This document shows positions 31,053-40,947 of a stretch of 64,000 bases of DNA, in pieces. A program made the position numbers and the translations under genes. Below the pieces are notes generated by a model. That model searched no databases and was not told the DNA's origin. It saw only the letters and a list, made by a program, of their open reading frames with translations. The first letter of the stretch is position 1, and each line of letters begins with the position of its first letter. The stretch comes from Pelobates cultripes (lineage: Eukaryota > Chordata > Amphibia > Anura > Pelobatidae): the NCBI GenBank assembly GCA_933207985.1, contig OW240916.1, positions 264,480,991-264,544,990 of the forward strand. The letters are read 5' to 3'.

Positions 31053-32948
31053 ATGCAAGATAGGATGGCGGCTGTCATGCCAATAGTTAAAGAACATATG
31101 CAGAAAGCCCAAGAGGCCCAGAAAAACAGTTATAATAAAAATGCCAGACTGAGAGTTTTTCACCCAGGAGACAGGGTGCTTGTTTTGGTCCCTACAGTAG
31201 AAAATAAATTTCTAGCATCTTGGCATGGCCCGTATGAGGTTATTGAACAGGTTGGGGAAGTTAATTATAAAGTGAGAACACCCAATAGGAGAAAACCCGA
31301 ACAAATATATCATATAAATTTATTAAAACCCTGGAAGAACAGAGAGGTCTTAACTACTTCAATTATCACTAATAAGACTGGTAGTGAACTTGAAGTAAAT
31401 ATACCAGACACCCTGTCCCCACACCAGAAACAGGAAGTAAGGGACTTTATTGGTAGAAACCGAGATGTATTTTCTGTAGTTCCTGGCAGGACTAACGTTA
31501 TCAAGCATGATATCGTTACAGAACCAGGGGTGAAGATAAGTCTTAAACCGTACAGAATCCCAGAAGCACAGAAAGAGGCGGTAGCTGCAGAAATTAAGAA
31601 AATGTTAGCTCTTGATATTATTGAGGAATCACAAAGTGAGTGGAACAGCCCTATAGTACTGGTGCCAAAACCTGATGGTTCGTTAAGATTTTGTAATGAT
31701 TTTCGTAAATTAAATAGTGTGTCAAAGTTTGATGCTTATCCAATGCCTAGGGTTGATGAACTGATAGAGAGACTGGGTAAGGCTCGGTACCTGACTACTT
31801 TAGACCTGACGAAGGGTTATTGGCAAGTACCTCTTACAGACAGAGCAAAAGAAAAGACAGCTTTTTCGACATCAGGGGGATTATTCCAATACAAGGTGCT
31901 ACCATTTGGGTTACATGGGGCCCCTGCCACTTTTCAGAGACTGATTGATAGGATTTTGAAGCCTCACAGCCGTTATGCAGCCGCATACTTAGATGACATA
32001 GTCATTCTCAGTCCTGACTGGGCTTCACATCTTCCCAAAGTGCAGGCAGTACTGGACTCTATCCGCCTGGCTGGTTTAACTGCTAACCCATCTAAGTGTA
32101 CTATAGGTTTGGAAGAGGCAAAATATCTGGGTTATTCGATTGGGAGAGGACTAGTTAAGCCCCAAACAGCAAAAGTGGAGGCCATACAAAATTGGCCACG
32201 CCCCCTCACTAAAAAGCAAGTTAGGACTTTTTTAGGACTTATTGGGTATTACAGGCGATTTATTCCTAGTTTTGCTACATTAGCAGCTCCTTTAACGGAT
32301 CTCACAAAAGGTAAAGCCCCACTAGTGGTTAAGTGGTCAGTAGAGGCAGAAAAATCGTTTGTAACTTTGAAAGAGGCTTTGTGCACCCAACCGGTTCTGG
32401 TAACCCCGGATTTCACTAAAGAGTTTATTGTCCAAACCGATGCATCAGAGCTTGGGTTAGGGGCAGTTCTGTCTCAGGAAATTCAGGGTGAAGAACACCC
32501 AGTGTTTTATTTAAGTAGGAAGCTGACTCCCGCTGAGAAAAATTATTCTATAGTGGAAAAGGAATGCCTTGCCATAAAATGGGCCTTAGACTCATTGAAA
32601 TATTATCTGCTGGGTAGAAAATTTAGGTTGGTCACAGACCATGCCCCCTTAACCTGGATGAGTCAAAACAAAGATAATAATGCCAGGGTGACAAGGTGGT
32701 TCCTCAGTTTACAACCATTTCATTTTATAGTTGAACATAGGCCGGGGTCTAAACATGGAAATGCTGACCGTTTGTCTCGAGAAAATTTGTTTTCTGTGGT
32801 CGCTCACCCCACTAGGTCTGAGCTGGGGGGGAGGATATGTAACAGAGTGTTGGGGATGGTGGTCAGGGGTGTATATCTGGCACCCAGACTTTTGCACAGC
32901 CACTATCCTGACATGTGGGTAAGCACATGCAGCCCCAGGGAAAGTTAA
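31053..32948 (+). CDS. Gmr1-like integrase C-terminus, reverse transcriptase, RNase H
   Basis: A 631-codon frame offset from the upstream ORF; coding in this frame starts before the ATG, near 31014. It opens with the integrase C-terminal GPY/F module (FHPGDRVLVL...WHGPYEVIEQ, HINLLKPW) without a chromodomain. RT follows: WNSPIVLVPKPDGSLRFC, TTLDLTKGYWQ, PFGLHGAPATFQ and YLDD at 312-315. RNase H has VQTDASELGLG (Asp 463), EKECLAIKWAL and VTDHAPLTW. All catalytic residues looked for are present. The frame runs about 110 bp into the 3' LTR. Function is replication of the element inside particles. Confidence 0.9.
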   Translation: MQDRMAAVMPIVKEHMQKAQEAQKNSYNKNARLRVFHPGDRVLVLVPTVENKFLASWHGPYEVIEQVGEVNYKVRTPNRRKPEQIYHINLLKPWKNREVLTTSIITNKTGSELEVNIPDTLSPHQKQEVRDFIGRNRDVFSVVPGRTNVIKHDIVTEPGVKISLKPYRIPEAQKEAVAAEIKKMLALDIIEESQSEWNSPIVLVPKPDGSLRFCNDFRKLNSVSKFDAYPMPRVDELIERLGKARYLTTLDLTKGYWQVPLTDRAKEKTAFSTSGGLFQYKVLPFGLHGAPATFQRLIDRILKPHSRYAAAYLDDIVILSPDWASHLPKVQAVLDSIRLAGLTANPSKCTIGLEEAKYLGYSIGRGLVKPQTAKVEAIQNWPRPLTKKQVRTFLGLIGYYRRFIPSFATLAAPLTDLTKGKAPLVVKWSVEAEKSFVTLKEALCTQPVLVTPDFTKEFIVQTDASELGLGAVLSQEIQGEEHPVFYLSRKLTPAEKNYSIVEKECLAIKWALDSLKYYLLGRKFRLVTDHAPLTWMSQNKDNNARVTRWFLSLQPFHFIVEHRPGSKHGNADRLSRENLFSVVAHPTRSELGGRICNRVLGMVVRGVYLAPRLLHSHYPDMWVSTCSPRES

Positions 32949-33382
32949 GTTTAAATGTAGTTTTTTTTTCCTCTGTTGTTATTTGGGTCCCTGGGGTGGA
33001 GTATTCGGAAGAGCAGGGTGGGCCGATTCTCCACCCACTGTCAGAGTGGTTGTGCATGAGTCCAGCCCAGGTTTCCCATAGAGTTCTGGCTCACTGCCTA
33101 ACGAGGTCATTAGCCTCACCTGTAGGGGCTGTGAGCAGCTATATAACTGCAGTTAAAGCAGGGTGAAGTGAGGGAAGTGTTTTGGAGGAGAAAGAAGGTG
33201 TTTTGTGGAGAAAGAAGATTTGCTGTTCATTGTATCCTGTTACTTCACAACAACAGAAAATAAACAGGCCAGAGGCCTTTTTGAAACTGGACTTTGTCTT
33301 GACCTGGTTTTCTTACCCTAGAGGGCTGTGCGGTTGCCAAAAGATCCTGGACAAACACACACAGGAAAGTAAGTTTGTCACA
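32838..33382 (+). repeat. 3' LTR of the Gmr1-like element
   Basis: Preceded by a purine-rich tract (GCTGGGGGGGAGGATA) that would prime plus-strand synthesis. Ends GTTTGTCACA at 33382, followed by (AT)n. Almost identical to the 5' LTR. Confidence 0.9.
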
Positions 33383-33839
33383 ATATATATATATTAGTAT
33401 TCAAACGTCCACACAGGGACTTTCATCGGGATTGATCTATCTGGAGTTTATGATTTTGGAATAAAGCTATACCTTTTATGGAAAGACCGTGATTGCAGCC
33501 AAGCTTGTGATTACTATTGTATCACAGAAGCCTTTTGGACTGACACCCAGCAAATTAAAAAAATTAGCCTGAGTGCCATGATCTTTCATTGTATGTATAT
33601 ATAATTTTATTTTTTGGGGGACTACAAAATTAACAAGATCGTAGTTACATAAAGCCTATATGTCCATACTACAAAGATTGGTTGACTTCTTAGCATTAAC
33701 TAATTACCTATCATCTCTGGTGTGGACAAAAATATTAACTCAATTTATGTTAGTAAAATGTCTATTTACTCAGCATACCTACAATCAGCATTATTCAACT
33801 TTATATGTGATTTACCTAAGATAGCCGATAGGGAGTTTC
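33383..33839. other. No recognised feature
   Basis: AT-rich flank of the Gmr1-like insertion. An AATAAAGC signal near 33460 is isolated. No termini were found. Confidence 0.3.
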
Positions 33840-34143
33840 CCTTTGACATTGACTAACACCCTCACTAACAAGATGGCGCTGGAATCTGGGGGAGACCTCC
33901 AAGATACCAGTGACATCACACCCGGTAGGAAGAGCAATAAATGAACCACTTAACACCTAACCAATTATTGATGTATTATTTCATGTTATTTCTGACAAAG
34001 CATATGATGTCATTTTTATAAGGGGCATGCCGTCCCCTTAGAATAAACATTCCTCGAGTTTTTCATTAACCCGAAACCTGTGGCTGGTGTGAATTACTTT
34101 AGGAGCGTGCACGCACTACTACTTTAATTTGGCCGGGGGCAGA
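33840..34143 (+). mobile_element. Possible LTR (R/U5-like part)
   Basis: A TATAAGGGGCATGCC box (about 34017) is followed 25 bp on by AGAATAAACATTCC, then TTAACCCGAAACCTGTGGCT and a GGCCGGGGGCA segment. This is the layout of a retroviral-type promoter, poly(A) signal and primer-binding region. The left boundary and TSD are not visible, so this stays tentative. Confidence 0.35.
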
Positions 34144-34616
34144 TACCCAAGATAATCAATTAATTAATTGATTCCACATCAATCTCATATTTGATAAGGC
34201 CCAGGAGACTGATTATCCCCTTGGCCCTATATACTATTACTCTACACCTCACTGGCCATGGAATCATAGAGAAATAGTCTATTAACCAGGCCTTTATTAT
34301 TTTTGGTGGATCCTGTTGGATAGCAATTTTTTATTTATAGCAATCTATACACTCTTACTACATTCCGAGCATATAAATTACATGCTCAGCATATATCTTT
34401 ACTTTTAATGACACAAAGAGATCAGTACATCATGCTGTTCCCTGCTACAGCACTGAAAAGGTTAATATATTATGCCTGGTGTCTATAGGCATAACAGTTA
34501 TCCCAGTAAAAGGCTGTTTGTTTTTGTAGTCCAGGAACAGCAATACGATTTGCATTGCAGTTTCTATGGTTTCCTATAGAGTACTGAATATTATTTTGAG
34601 TATAACTTTCATGTAA
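34144..34616. other. No recognised feature
   Basis: AT-rich, with a TTAATTAATTGATT stretch at about 34161. No repeat ends or coding signal. Confidence 0.3.
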
Positions 34617-34735
34617 CATTAAAATGACACTATTAGCACCAAAACAACTTAAGCTTAATGGAGTGTTTTTGGTGTATTTATTATTCCTGTACAGTCTAAC
34701 TGCTAATTTTGCTGCCATTTAGTAGTTAAATCAAC
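34617..34735. mobile_element. T2-type MITE fragment, subfamily B
   Basis: TTAAAATGACACTATTAGC, then CAAAACAACTTAAGCTTAAT and TTTAGTAGTTAAATC, matching the left 120 bp of 6382-7104. The rest of the element is missing. Confidence 0.6.
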
Positions 34736-34740
34736 GTTAC

Positions 34741-35165
34741 ATAGGCTGAAAAGAGACATGCGTCCATGAAGTTCAACTTCTTCATATTTGTGTTTGGGTT
34801 TTTTAACTTCTTTTGGATCAACAGCAGTCTGAAAAGCATCCAGTTTTGCAACAAACTAGGAAAATAAATTCCTTCTTCACCCCAGGATCAAGAAGCTGAT
34901 CTATACTTCTACTTACTTCTTAGTAGAATGCAATTAGACTAGTTGGCATGACCTATGTTTCATAAAATCATGCTGATTATTGCTAGTAACAATGTTCTTC
35001 ACAATGAATTCATTAATATTATCCCTTCAAATACTTTCCCAGTCACAGAAGTTCAGCTCACAGGTATCTAATTTTTAGGCAAAGTTTTTCAACACTTTTT
35101 AAATATAGGAACCAGATCTGCATTCCTCCAATCCTCTGGTACAATTCTTGAAAGAAAATAACCTT
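34741..35165 (-). pseudogene. CR1-like LINE fragment (RT region)
   Basis: The minus strand carries degenerate blocks: CAGAGGATTGGAGGAATGC (PEDWRN-like), TTCCTATATTTAAAAAG (VPIFKK-like) and AATCAGCATGATTTTATG (NQHGFM-like), then AGGTCATGCCAACTAG (RSCQTN-like). Intervening bases are lost and stops occur, so it is a relic. The left 150 bp (ACATAGGCTGAAAAGAGACA) looks like another part of the same kind of LINE. Confidence 0.5.
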
Positions 35166-35171
35166 GAAAGA

Positions 35172-35691
35172 TTAAAGGGACACTCCAGGCACCCAGACCA
35201 CTTCTGCCCATTGGAGTGGTCTAGGTGCCAACTCCCACTACCCTTAACCCTGCAAGTGTAGTTATTGCAGGGTTTTATAAACTGCAATAATTACCTTGCA
35301 GGGTTAAGTCCTCCTCTAGTGTTTGTCTTTCATACAGCCACTAGAGGGACTTCGTGTTTTTAGAACACGAAAAATGTTTTAAACAACGCTGGACATCCTC
35401 ATGCTATGTGAGGACCTCCAGCGTTGCTGAAATCCCCATAGGTAAGCATTGAATAATGTTTTCCTATGGGGACGTCTAATGTCCGTGCGCGGCCATTGCC
35501 GCACATGCGCATTAGGTCTCCCACGCCGGCTGACGTTGGCGGGGGAGGAGAGTAAGCAGAGCCTGACTCAGCGCCAAGGGACATTGGTGCTGTACTCTGG
35601 TAAGTCACTAAAGGGGTTTTAACTTGGGATGGGGGGTGGGAGGGATGGATTTTTGTATATATGTTTTCCTGGCACTGGAGAGCCCCTTTAA
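35172..35691. mobile_element. T2-type MITE, subfamily A
   Basis: TTAA at both ends, TTAAAGGGACACTCCAGGC on the left and CTGGAGAGCCCCTTTAA on the right. A CpG-rich internal part with GCGCGGCCATTGCCGC is shared with 60-490 and 52011-52393. 520 bp, non-coding. Confidence 0.75.
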
Positions 35692-35712
35692 ATACAGAGT
35701 TTCACTTATTTC

Positions 35713-35887
35713 CACACTTGGCTCCTTAAGTACCCATGGGTGAATACTTCCAGGCCCCGGAACTTTATTTACAGTGGTCCATTACACATTTAGTTACCCC
35801 GAATATTTTCACACTTGGCTCCTTAAGTACCCATGGGTGAATACTGTCAGGCCCCGGAGCTTTATTTTCAGTGGTCCATTACACATT
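35713..35887. repeat. Tandem duplication, period 97 bp
   Basis: Two copies of a 78-bp segment, 35713-35790 and 35810-35887, starting CACACTTGGCTCCTTAAGT and ending GTGGTCCATTACACATT, with few differences. Non-coding. Confidence 0.8.
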
Positions 35888-36052
35888 TTCTTGATTCTTC
35901 CAATTACAATTTTTCTGAATATTTTTACAGCAATCATTTACATATAAGAACAGGGGAGAAGAGTCGGCGCTAGATAACAAAATGAAGGGCAGCAACCCAA
36001 AAAAGGGAATCCCTCAAGACTCTTATAAAAAAAAAAAGGCATATCTTATACC

Positions 36053-36740
36053 ATTTTGAAGAAGCCTTGTAAGGTGAAACGCGTTAATGGTTTTAAATTG
36101 TGTATTTTAACAATAAAAGTTTTTTGCTTACTCTTTTTCTGTACCAGTTATCTTTTTATTGTATTTTATATGCACTTTTTATTATTACTCTCCCTGGCAT
36201 TTTTACTGTATCCTGTACTCAAGCAATCCAAGGTGGGGATTATTCCACCAACGCTGTGTTAATAGAGCAGTACCTTCTGCTCTATATTTGTGAGTATATT
36301 TTATGTATATATTTTATTACTCATTCTTTATATATTGAGAGCACTATTGCTGTTTTCTATATATATCCTGGAGCACTGAAAAATCAGACCGGATTGACGG
36401 ACGAACTTCTCCACTATATCCTCTAGTGGGGATTACACCGCTATACGCCCTTCACTCCAGAGCTGGTTATAGCTCTCACAAATATGAGTTTATTACCTTC
36501 TTTTTTTTATCCATTTTACCATTGGATCTTGTCTATATCACACTATCGTCTGTTTGCTATGTTTTCCCTTTGTCTCTCCACATATACGGATATTTTAACC
36601 ATCCGGACGGATCAACTCCTGAGGATTGTACCCCTACCTTATCCTGATATATTAGTGAGACTTTTATATGAATATTTTACTATCCGGACGGGTCAACTCC
36701 TGAGGATCTCACCCTATTTTATTCTGTTTTCTTAGCGATG
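36053..36740 (+). mobile_element. Retroelement relic with hammerhead-like 5' motif
   Basis: At 36053-36090: TTTGAAGAAGCC, TTGT, AAGGTGAAACGCGTTAATGG, i.e. CTGATGA-like box with one mismatch class, a CCTT/AAGG stem and GAAACGCGTT. AACAATAAAAG follows about 30 bp later. Further on, a segment TATTTTAACC/ATCCGGACGGATCAACTCC is tandemly duplicated (36591-36626 and 36673-36707). Hammerhead motifs of this type are known in Penelope-like elements; no RT or GIY-YIG sequence remains. Confidence 0.4.
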
Positions 36741-37306
36741 CTTTTTACTCTCCACCGTTTTTTACATAGGCCCACTTGTTGTTGTATCTCCATTTAGACC
36801 ATTTGGTCTGGTTTTCATTGTTATAAACTACTGTTACAAGCAGGGCCGGACTGGGAATTAAAAGCAGCCCTGGAAAAAAAATATTTACCAGCCCCATAAT
36901 GCGTCGCGCCAGCATAGTGTGCAGATACAGAGTTAGAACAGATAAATTAAAATTAAAAAGTACTTCACCGTAAAAAGCGCAATCATAGGCTTCAAAATAA
37001 ATAAAAGTGCAGATTTATTTTAAGCAGACGTGCCTTTGCATGTAATCAATGTTTCAGTCCAACTACCTTGACATATTAAGGAAAGCTTGTTAATGGGACT
37101 GAAATGGTGAATGTATGTAGGGCACAACTGTAAAAAAAATTTTATTTTGAAGTCCTGTGGGTGTGCTCTTCACTTTAAATATGTTATTGTGCTGGAGTAT
37201 GCACCTAGCAACAAGACTGGGCCAATATCTACTCATTACATATGGTACATATTAATGAAATTGCTCTGTGTATTATGCATACATAAATGTACATTAATAC
37301 GTGTAA

Positions 37307-37310
<4 letters not shown>

Positions 37311-37363
<53 letters not shown>

Positions 37364-37370
37364 CTAATAT
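37311..37370. repeat. (TA)n microsatellite
   Basis: About 27 TA units in an uninterrupted tract inside the hAT element. Confidence 0.95.
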
Positions 37371-37623
37371 ACATGTCATATACCAGTGACGGATCCAGAG
37401 CCTGAGCCCGGGAGGGGCACTTGTAGATTATTTAAAGAAATATTCCATGCACAATAACCACTACTCCTCTGTGTAGTGGTTTACGGTGCCAGGAGTGTCG
37501 GCACCCCCTCCCAGAGTAAGTAGTCAAACCGTTTAAGAACAGTTTGACAACTTACCTGGAGTCTTCTGGGATATGGGGCTGTAGTAGGGTATAGGAGCAG
37601 TGGTGCAATGTGTGTGAAAGGTT

Positions 37624-37624
<1 letters not shown>

Positions 37625-37660
<36 letters not shown>

Positions 37661-37770
37661 GGAAGTGTATGGTGTGTGTGTGTGTGTGGGGGCAGTGTGT
37701 GAATGTGTATGGTGTGTGTGGGGGCAGTGTGTGAATGTGTATGGTGTGTGTGTGTGTGGGCAGTGTGTGT
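37625..37770. repeat. (TG)n minisatellite
   Basis: TG tracts punctuated by GGGGGCAGTGTGTGAATGTG units. Open frames through it are repeat artefacts. Confidence 0.9.
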
Positions 37771-37884
37771 ATGGGGCTAGAGTTCACTCCTACTACTGCG
37801 ACCACCAGGTACTGGTGAGAGTGAACTCTAGCCCGTAGCTCCAGGGCTAGAGTTCACCCTCGTGAGAGCCAGAGCGTTGCCCTG

Positions 37885-38605
37885 GGTCCTCTCTTTCTCC
37901 CCCTCACTGCTCCTCTGTGTCAATGTCTCCCCTCTCCTTCCCAGTCTCTCTCTTCCCCCTCTGCCTCTTTCTTCCCCTCCCCTTGTGTGTCTCTCTCATT
38001 TCTCCCTCTTTCTCTCTCTCTTCCCCCTCTGCCTCTTTCTTCCCCTCCCCTTGTGTGTCTCATTTCTCCCTCTTTGTTTCTCTCTCCCCCCTCTGCATCC
38101 TTTCACCCCCTTTCTCTGTGTCTCTCCCTCCCCCGTTTCCCTGTGTCTCTCCCCTCTCTCTCCCTCCCTCCTTTCCCTGTGTCTCTCCCTCCCCCTTTCC
38201 CTGTGTCTCTCCCCTCTCTATTCCCCTCACCAGCTCTCCCATCCCCCTCCCCCCTTTCCCTGTGTCTCTCCCATCTCTCTCCCTCCCCCTTTCCTGTGTC
38301 TCTCCTCTCCCTATTCCCTCACCTCCCCTTTCCTGTGTCTCTCCCCTCTCCCCTCCCTCTCCCTCCCTCCCTTTTCTGTCCTCCCCTCTCCCTCCTCCCC
38401 TTTCCTGTGTCTCTCCCCTCTCCCTCCCTTTCCTGTGTCTCTCCCCTCTCCCTCCCCCCCCTTTCCTTGTGTCTCTCCCTCTTCCTCCCCTTTCCTGTGT
38501 CTCTCCCTCTCCCTCCCCCTTTCCCTGTGTGTCTCTCCCCTCTCCCTCCCTCCCCCACCCTTTCCCTCCATCCCTACCCCCTTTCCCTATCTCTCCCCCT
38601 GCCCC
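37885..38605. repeat. Pyrimidine-rich minisatellite (CTCTCCCTCCCCCTTTCC)
   Basis: Units of about 28-40 bp with CCTTTCCCTGTGTCTCTCCC. The complement carries GGGAGAGACACAGGGAAAGG, the same GAGACACAGG core as the arrays at 1383, 9360 and 62140. Its long open frames (up to 335 codons) are not genes. Confidence 0.9.
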
Positions 38606-38625
38606 CAAGTTCCCTTAGAGAAGGC

Positions 38626-38846
38626 AGGGGGCCGGCCGCATTCCATACTGGAGCCGCCGGGCCGGGTGGCAGCTTCGCCGGTCCGGCAGCACTCCAGTCA
38701 CTGATGGCTGAAGGAGGTGGAGAACCGCGAGGGAGCATGGTAGACAGGCTCCTCCTCCATCAGCAGCCAGTGACTGGAGTGCCGCCGGACCGGCGAAGCT
38801 GCCACCCGGCCCGGCGGCTCCAGTATGGAACGCGGCCGGCCCCCTC
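38626..38846. repeat. GC-rich inverted repeat
   Basis: Left arm about 38626-38702 (CCGGCCGCATTCCATACTGG, CGGTCCGGCAGCACTCCAGT) pairs with right arm about 38763-38846 (inverse order) over about 75 bp with few mismatches. The loop is about 60 bp. Confidence 0.85.
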
Positions 38847-38912
38847 TCAGTGTGCCACCGGACCGGGAAATTTCCTGGTATCCCGGTGGGCCAGTCCGGC
38901 CCTGGTTACAAG

Positions 38913-39857
38913 CCCTGAGCGCAGCCCTTACCCCTTTTACATCTTTAATCATTTACATATCCCTTGCCATAGGATACTCCTTAATATATACTGAGGAAAA
39001 TAAGTTACTTAATGAAGTAACCTCCTGGTCTTCATTAACTCGCATGCCCATCTGTGTTTTCAATGTACCTACACTTTCATTTTTTTTTTTTTATTAGAAT
39101 GAAAATTTTTTTTTCTTTTTTTTAAATGGGGATTGGTTTTGGTCTCTTGACAGTGAAGTCAAGAGAGCAAAATCACCCCCCATTTTTTTTAGGATGTCTC
39201 TTTTTTTGTCAGATTGAAATGTTTTAAATGCACTTTTCTTATTTTTAATCTCTTGTTTTACTTTCTCATTAAGCCACATTGGTTTCCATTTGTTTCTTTT
39301 ATATTTATTACCCAATGGTACAATCTGAGAAATGTACTTTTCTAATATTTGTTTAAAGATATTCCATTTATCCTTAGTCTTTTTTTTCCTAAAGAGTTTA
39401 TGCCAGTCAATATATTGTAAAGATGCCCTTATCTTATTGAAAGTGGCCTTTTAAAAATGATATGTGTTTGTGTACCCCATGTGCTTTTGCTTTTTTGAGT
39501 TTATTTCAGAAGACACTATATTGTGATCACTATTCCCAAGTGCTCGCCTACTTAAAAGTTGCTCAAAACTTCAACATTGTTTGTTATAAGCAGATCCAGA
39601 CAAGCAACCTTTCTAGTTGGTGCTTGCACCAATTGTGACATGAAGGTGTCATTTACCACGTTCAAAAACTGAACTACAAAAACTGAACTGCTATTCCCTC
39701 TGTCCCAATTTATGTTCAGGTAATTAAAATGCTACCCAGATATGCAGCTTTCCCAATTTGCTCTAACAGTTCTTCTTCCTCCTCAATTTTCACATGAAGT
39801 GGTTTATAACATATCACAACCAATAATTTATTTCCATTCTTTTACCCCAAGCAGATA
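38913..39857 (-). pseudogene. LINE endonuclease C-terminal part and linker
   Basis: Minus-strand reading gives, right to left, LPEHKLGQRE-like GDFN region remnants near 39700, then LGNSDHNIVSSEI near 39510 (the SDH motif of APE-type endonucleases), WNIFKQILEKY and KPMWLNEKVKQEIKNKKSAF near 39270. This is the expected order at the endonuclease-RT junction of CR1-clade ORF2. T-runs and stops interrupt it. Confidence 0.55.
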
Positions 39858-40945
39858 CCGTATATACTCGAATATAAGTCGAGGCCCCTAATTTTACCAC
39901 AAAATTGCGAAAATTATTGACTTGAGTATAAGACTAGGGTGGGAAATGCAGCAGCTACTGTTAAATTTCTAAATAAAATTAGATCCCAATAAAATTACAT
40001 TAATCGAATATTTATTTACAGTGTGTGTAAATAATGAATGCAGTGTGTGTGTGTTTGTGTAGTGTGTGTGTATATAATGAATGCAGTGTGTGTGTGTTTG
40101 TGTAGTGTGTGTGTATATAATGAATGCAGTGTGTGTGTTTGTGTAGTGTGTGTATAATGAATGCAGTGTGTGTATATAATGCAGTGTGTGTTTGTATGAG
40201 TGTGTGTGTGTGTGTGTGTATATATAATGCAGAGTGTGTGTTTGTATGAGTGTGTGTGTGTGTATATATAATGCAGAGTGTGTGTTTGTATGAGTGTGTG
40301 TGTATATAATGCAGAGTGTGTGCATTATATACACACACACTCTGCATTATATACACACACACACACATACAAACACACACTCTGTGTGTATATAATGCAG
40401 AGTGTGTGTGTATATAATGCAGTGTGTGTTTGTGTGTGTGTGTAGTGTGTAGTGTGTGTGTGTGTGTAAACTGGGTGGGGGAGGGCATTTTTATTTAAAT
40501 TTTTTTAAATATTATTTTAATAAAATTATTTTAATATATTTTTTATAATATTATTTAAATTATTTTAATATTTATTTAATGTTTTTTTGTCCCCCTTCCC
40601 TGCTTGTTACCTGGCTAGGGAGGGGGCTGTAACATTCCCTGGTGGTCCAGTGGATGGGCTGTGCAGGGGTGGCGGGGGGGGGCAGAGCAAACTGTTACTT
40701 ACCTTTGTAGCAGCTATGCTCTGACGGCCGCGGGTGTCGTGAGACTTACACTGTGAGCTGAACAGGGGAGCTGCACGGAGCGGACAGGGAGCTGACCGGA
40801 GCTGCTACAAAGGTAACTAACAGCTTGCTGCCGGCGGTTCTGGTCTGTATTATGGCAATGTAAGTTGCCATAATACAGACCTTGACTCGAGTATAAGACG
40901 AAAAAAATGTGCCGAAAAAGTCGTCTTATACTAGAGTATATACGG
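39858..40945. mobile_element. TA-flanked TIR element (CCGTATATACTCG)
   Basis: The host LINE sequence reads AGCAGA-TA|element|TA-TTTACCC. TIRs are CCGTATATACTCGAATATAA on the left and, inverted from the right, CCGTATATACTCTAGTATAA. TA duplication suggests Tc1/mariner-type integration, though other TA-target superfamilies are possible. It holds a TG-rich array (40020-40470) and no transposase. Confidence 0.75.
40020..40470. repeat. TG-rich minisatellite with an inverted block
   Basis: Units such as ATATAATGCAGAGTGTGTGT recur. At about 40321-40384 the array flips strand (ATTATATACACACACACTCT) and then returns. The minus frames of 120-160 codons are repeat artefacts. Confidence 0.9.
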
Positions 40946-40947
40946 TA

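Larger units (their letters stand above)
28282..33382 (+). mobile_element. Gmr1-like LTR retrotransposon, near full length
   Basis: A 5.1-kb element with LTRs of 544 and 545 bp, gag-pol between them and no envelope. Pol order is protease, integrase, reverse transcriptase, RNase H. This is Ty3/gypsy-like protein sequence in Ty1/copia-like order, the defining trait of the Gmr1 group known from deuterostomes. It inserted at the TA-rich edge of the Tc1 element; both sides are ATAT(AT), so the duplication is ambiguous in length. Visible lesions are one stop in gag and one single-base frame change between integrase and RT. Confidence 0.9.
36841..38904. mobile_element. 2.06-kb non-autonomous hAT with perfect 8-bp TSD
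   Basis: GTTACAAG flanks the element at 36833-36840 and 38905-38912. TIRs are CAGGGCCGGACTGGGA and, inverted from the right, CAGGGCCGGACTGGCCC. No transposase is present. Inside are a (TA)n tract (about 37311-37370), a (TG)n tract, a pyrimidine minisatellite and a GC-rich inverted repeat. A second hAT-like end (CAGTGACGGATCCAGAGCC) sits at 37383, suggesting a nested element without a visible partner. Confidence 0.9.

Noticed and set aside
33840..34143. Endogenous retrovirus with coding genes
   Set aside because: Only an LTR-like promoter/poly(A) layout is visible; no gag, pol or env sequence follows.
37862..38994. 280- and 335-codon Leu/Ser/Pro-rich plus frames resembling membrane proteins
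   Set aside because: Pyrimidine minisatellite inside a hAT element; hydrophobicity follows from CTC/CCT codons.
39969..40488. His/Thr/Tyr-rich minus frames
   Set aside because: TG/AC array artefact.
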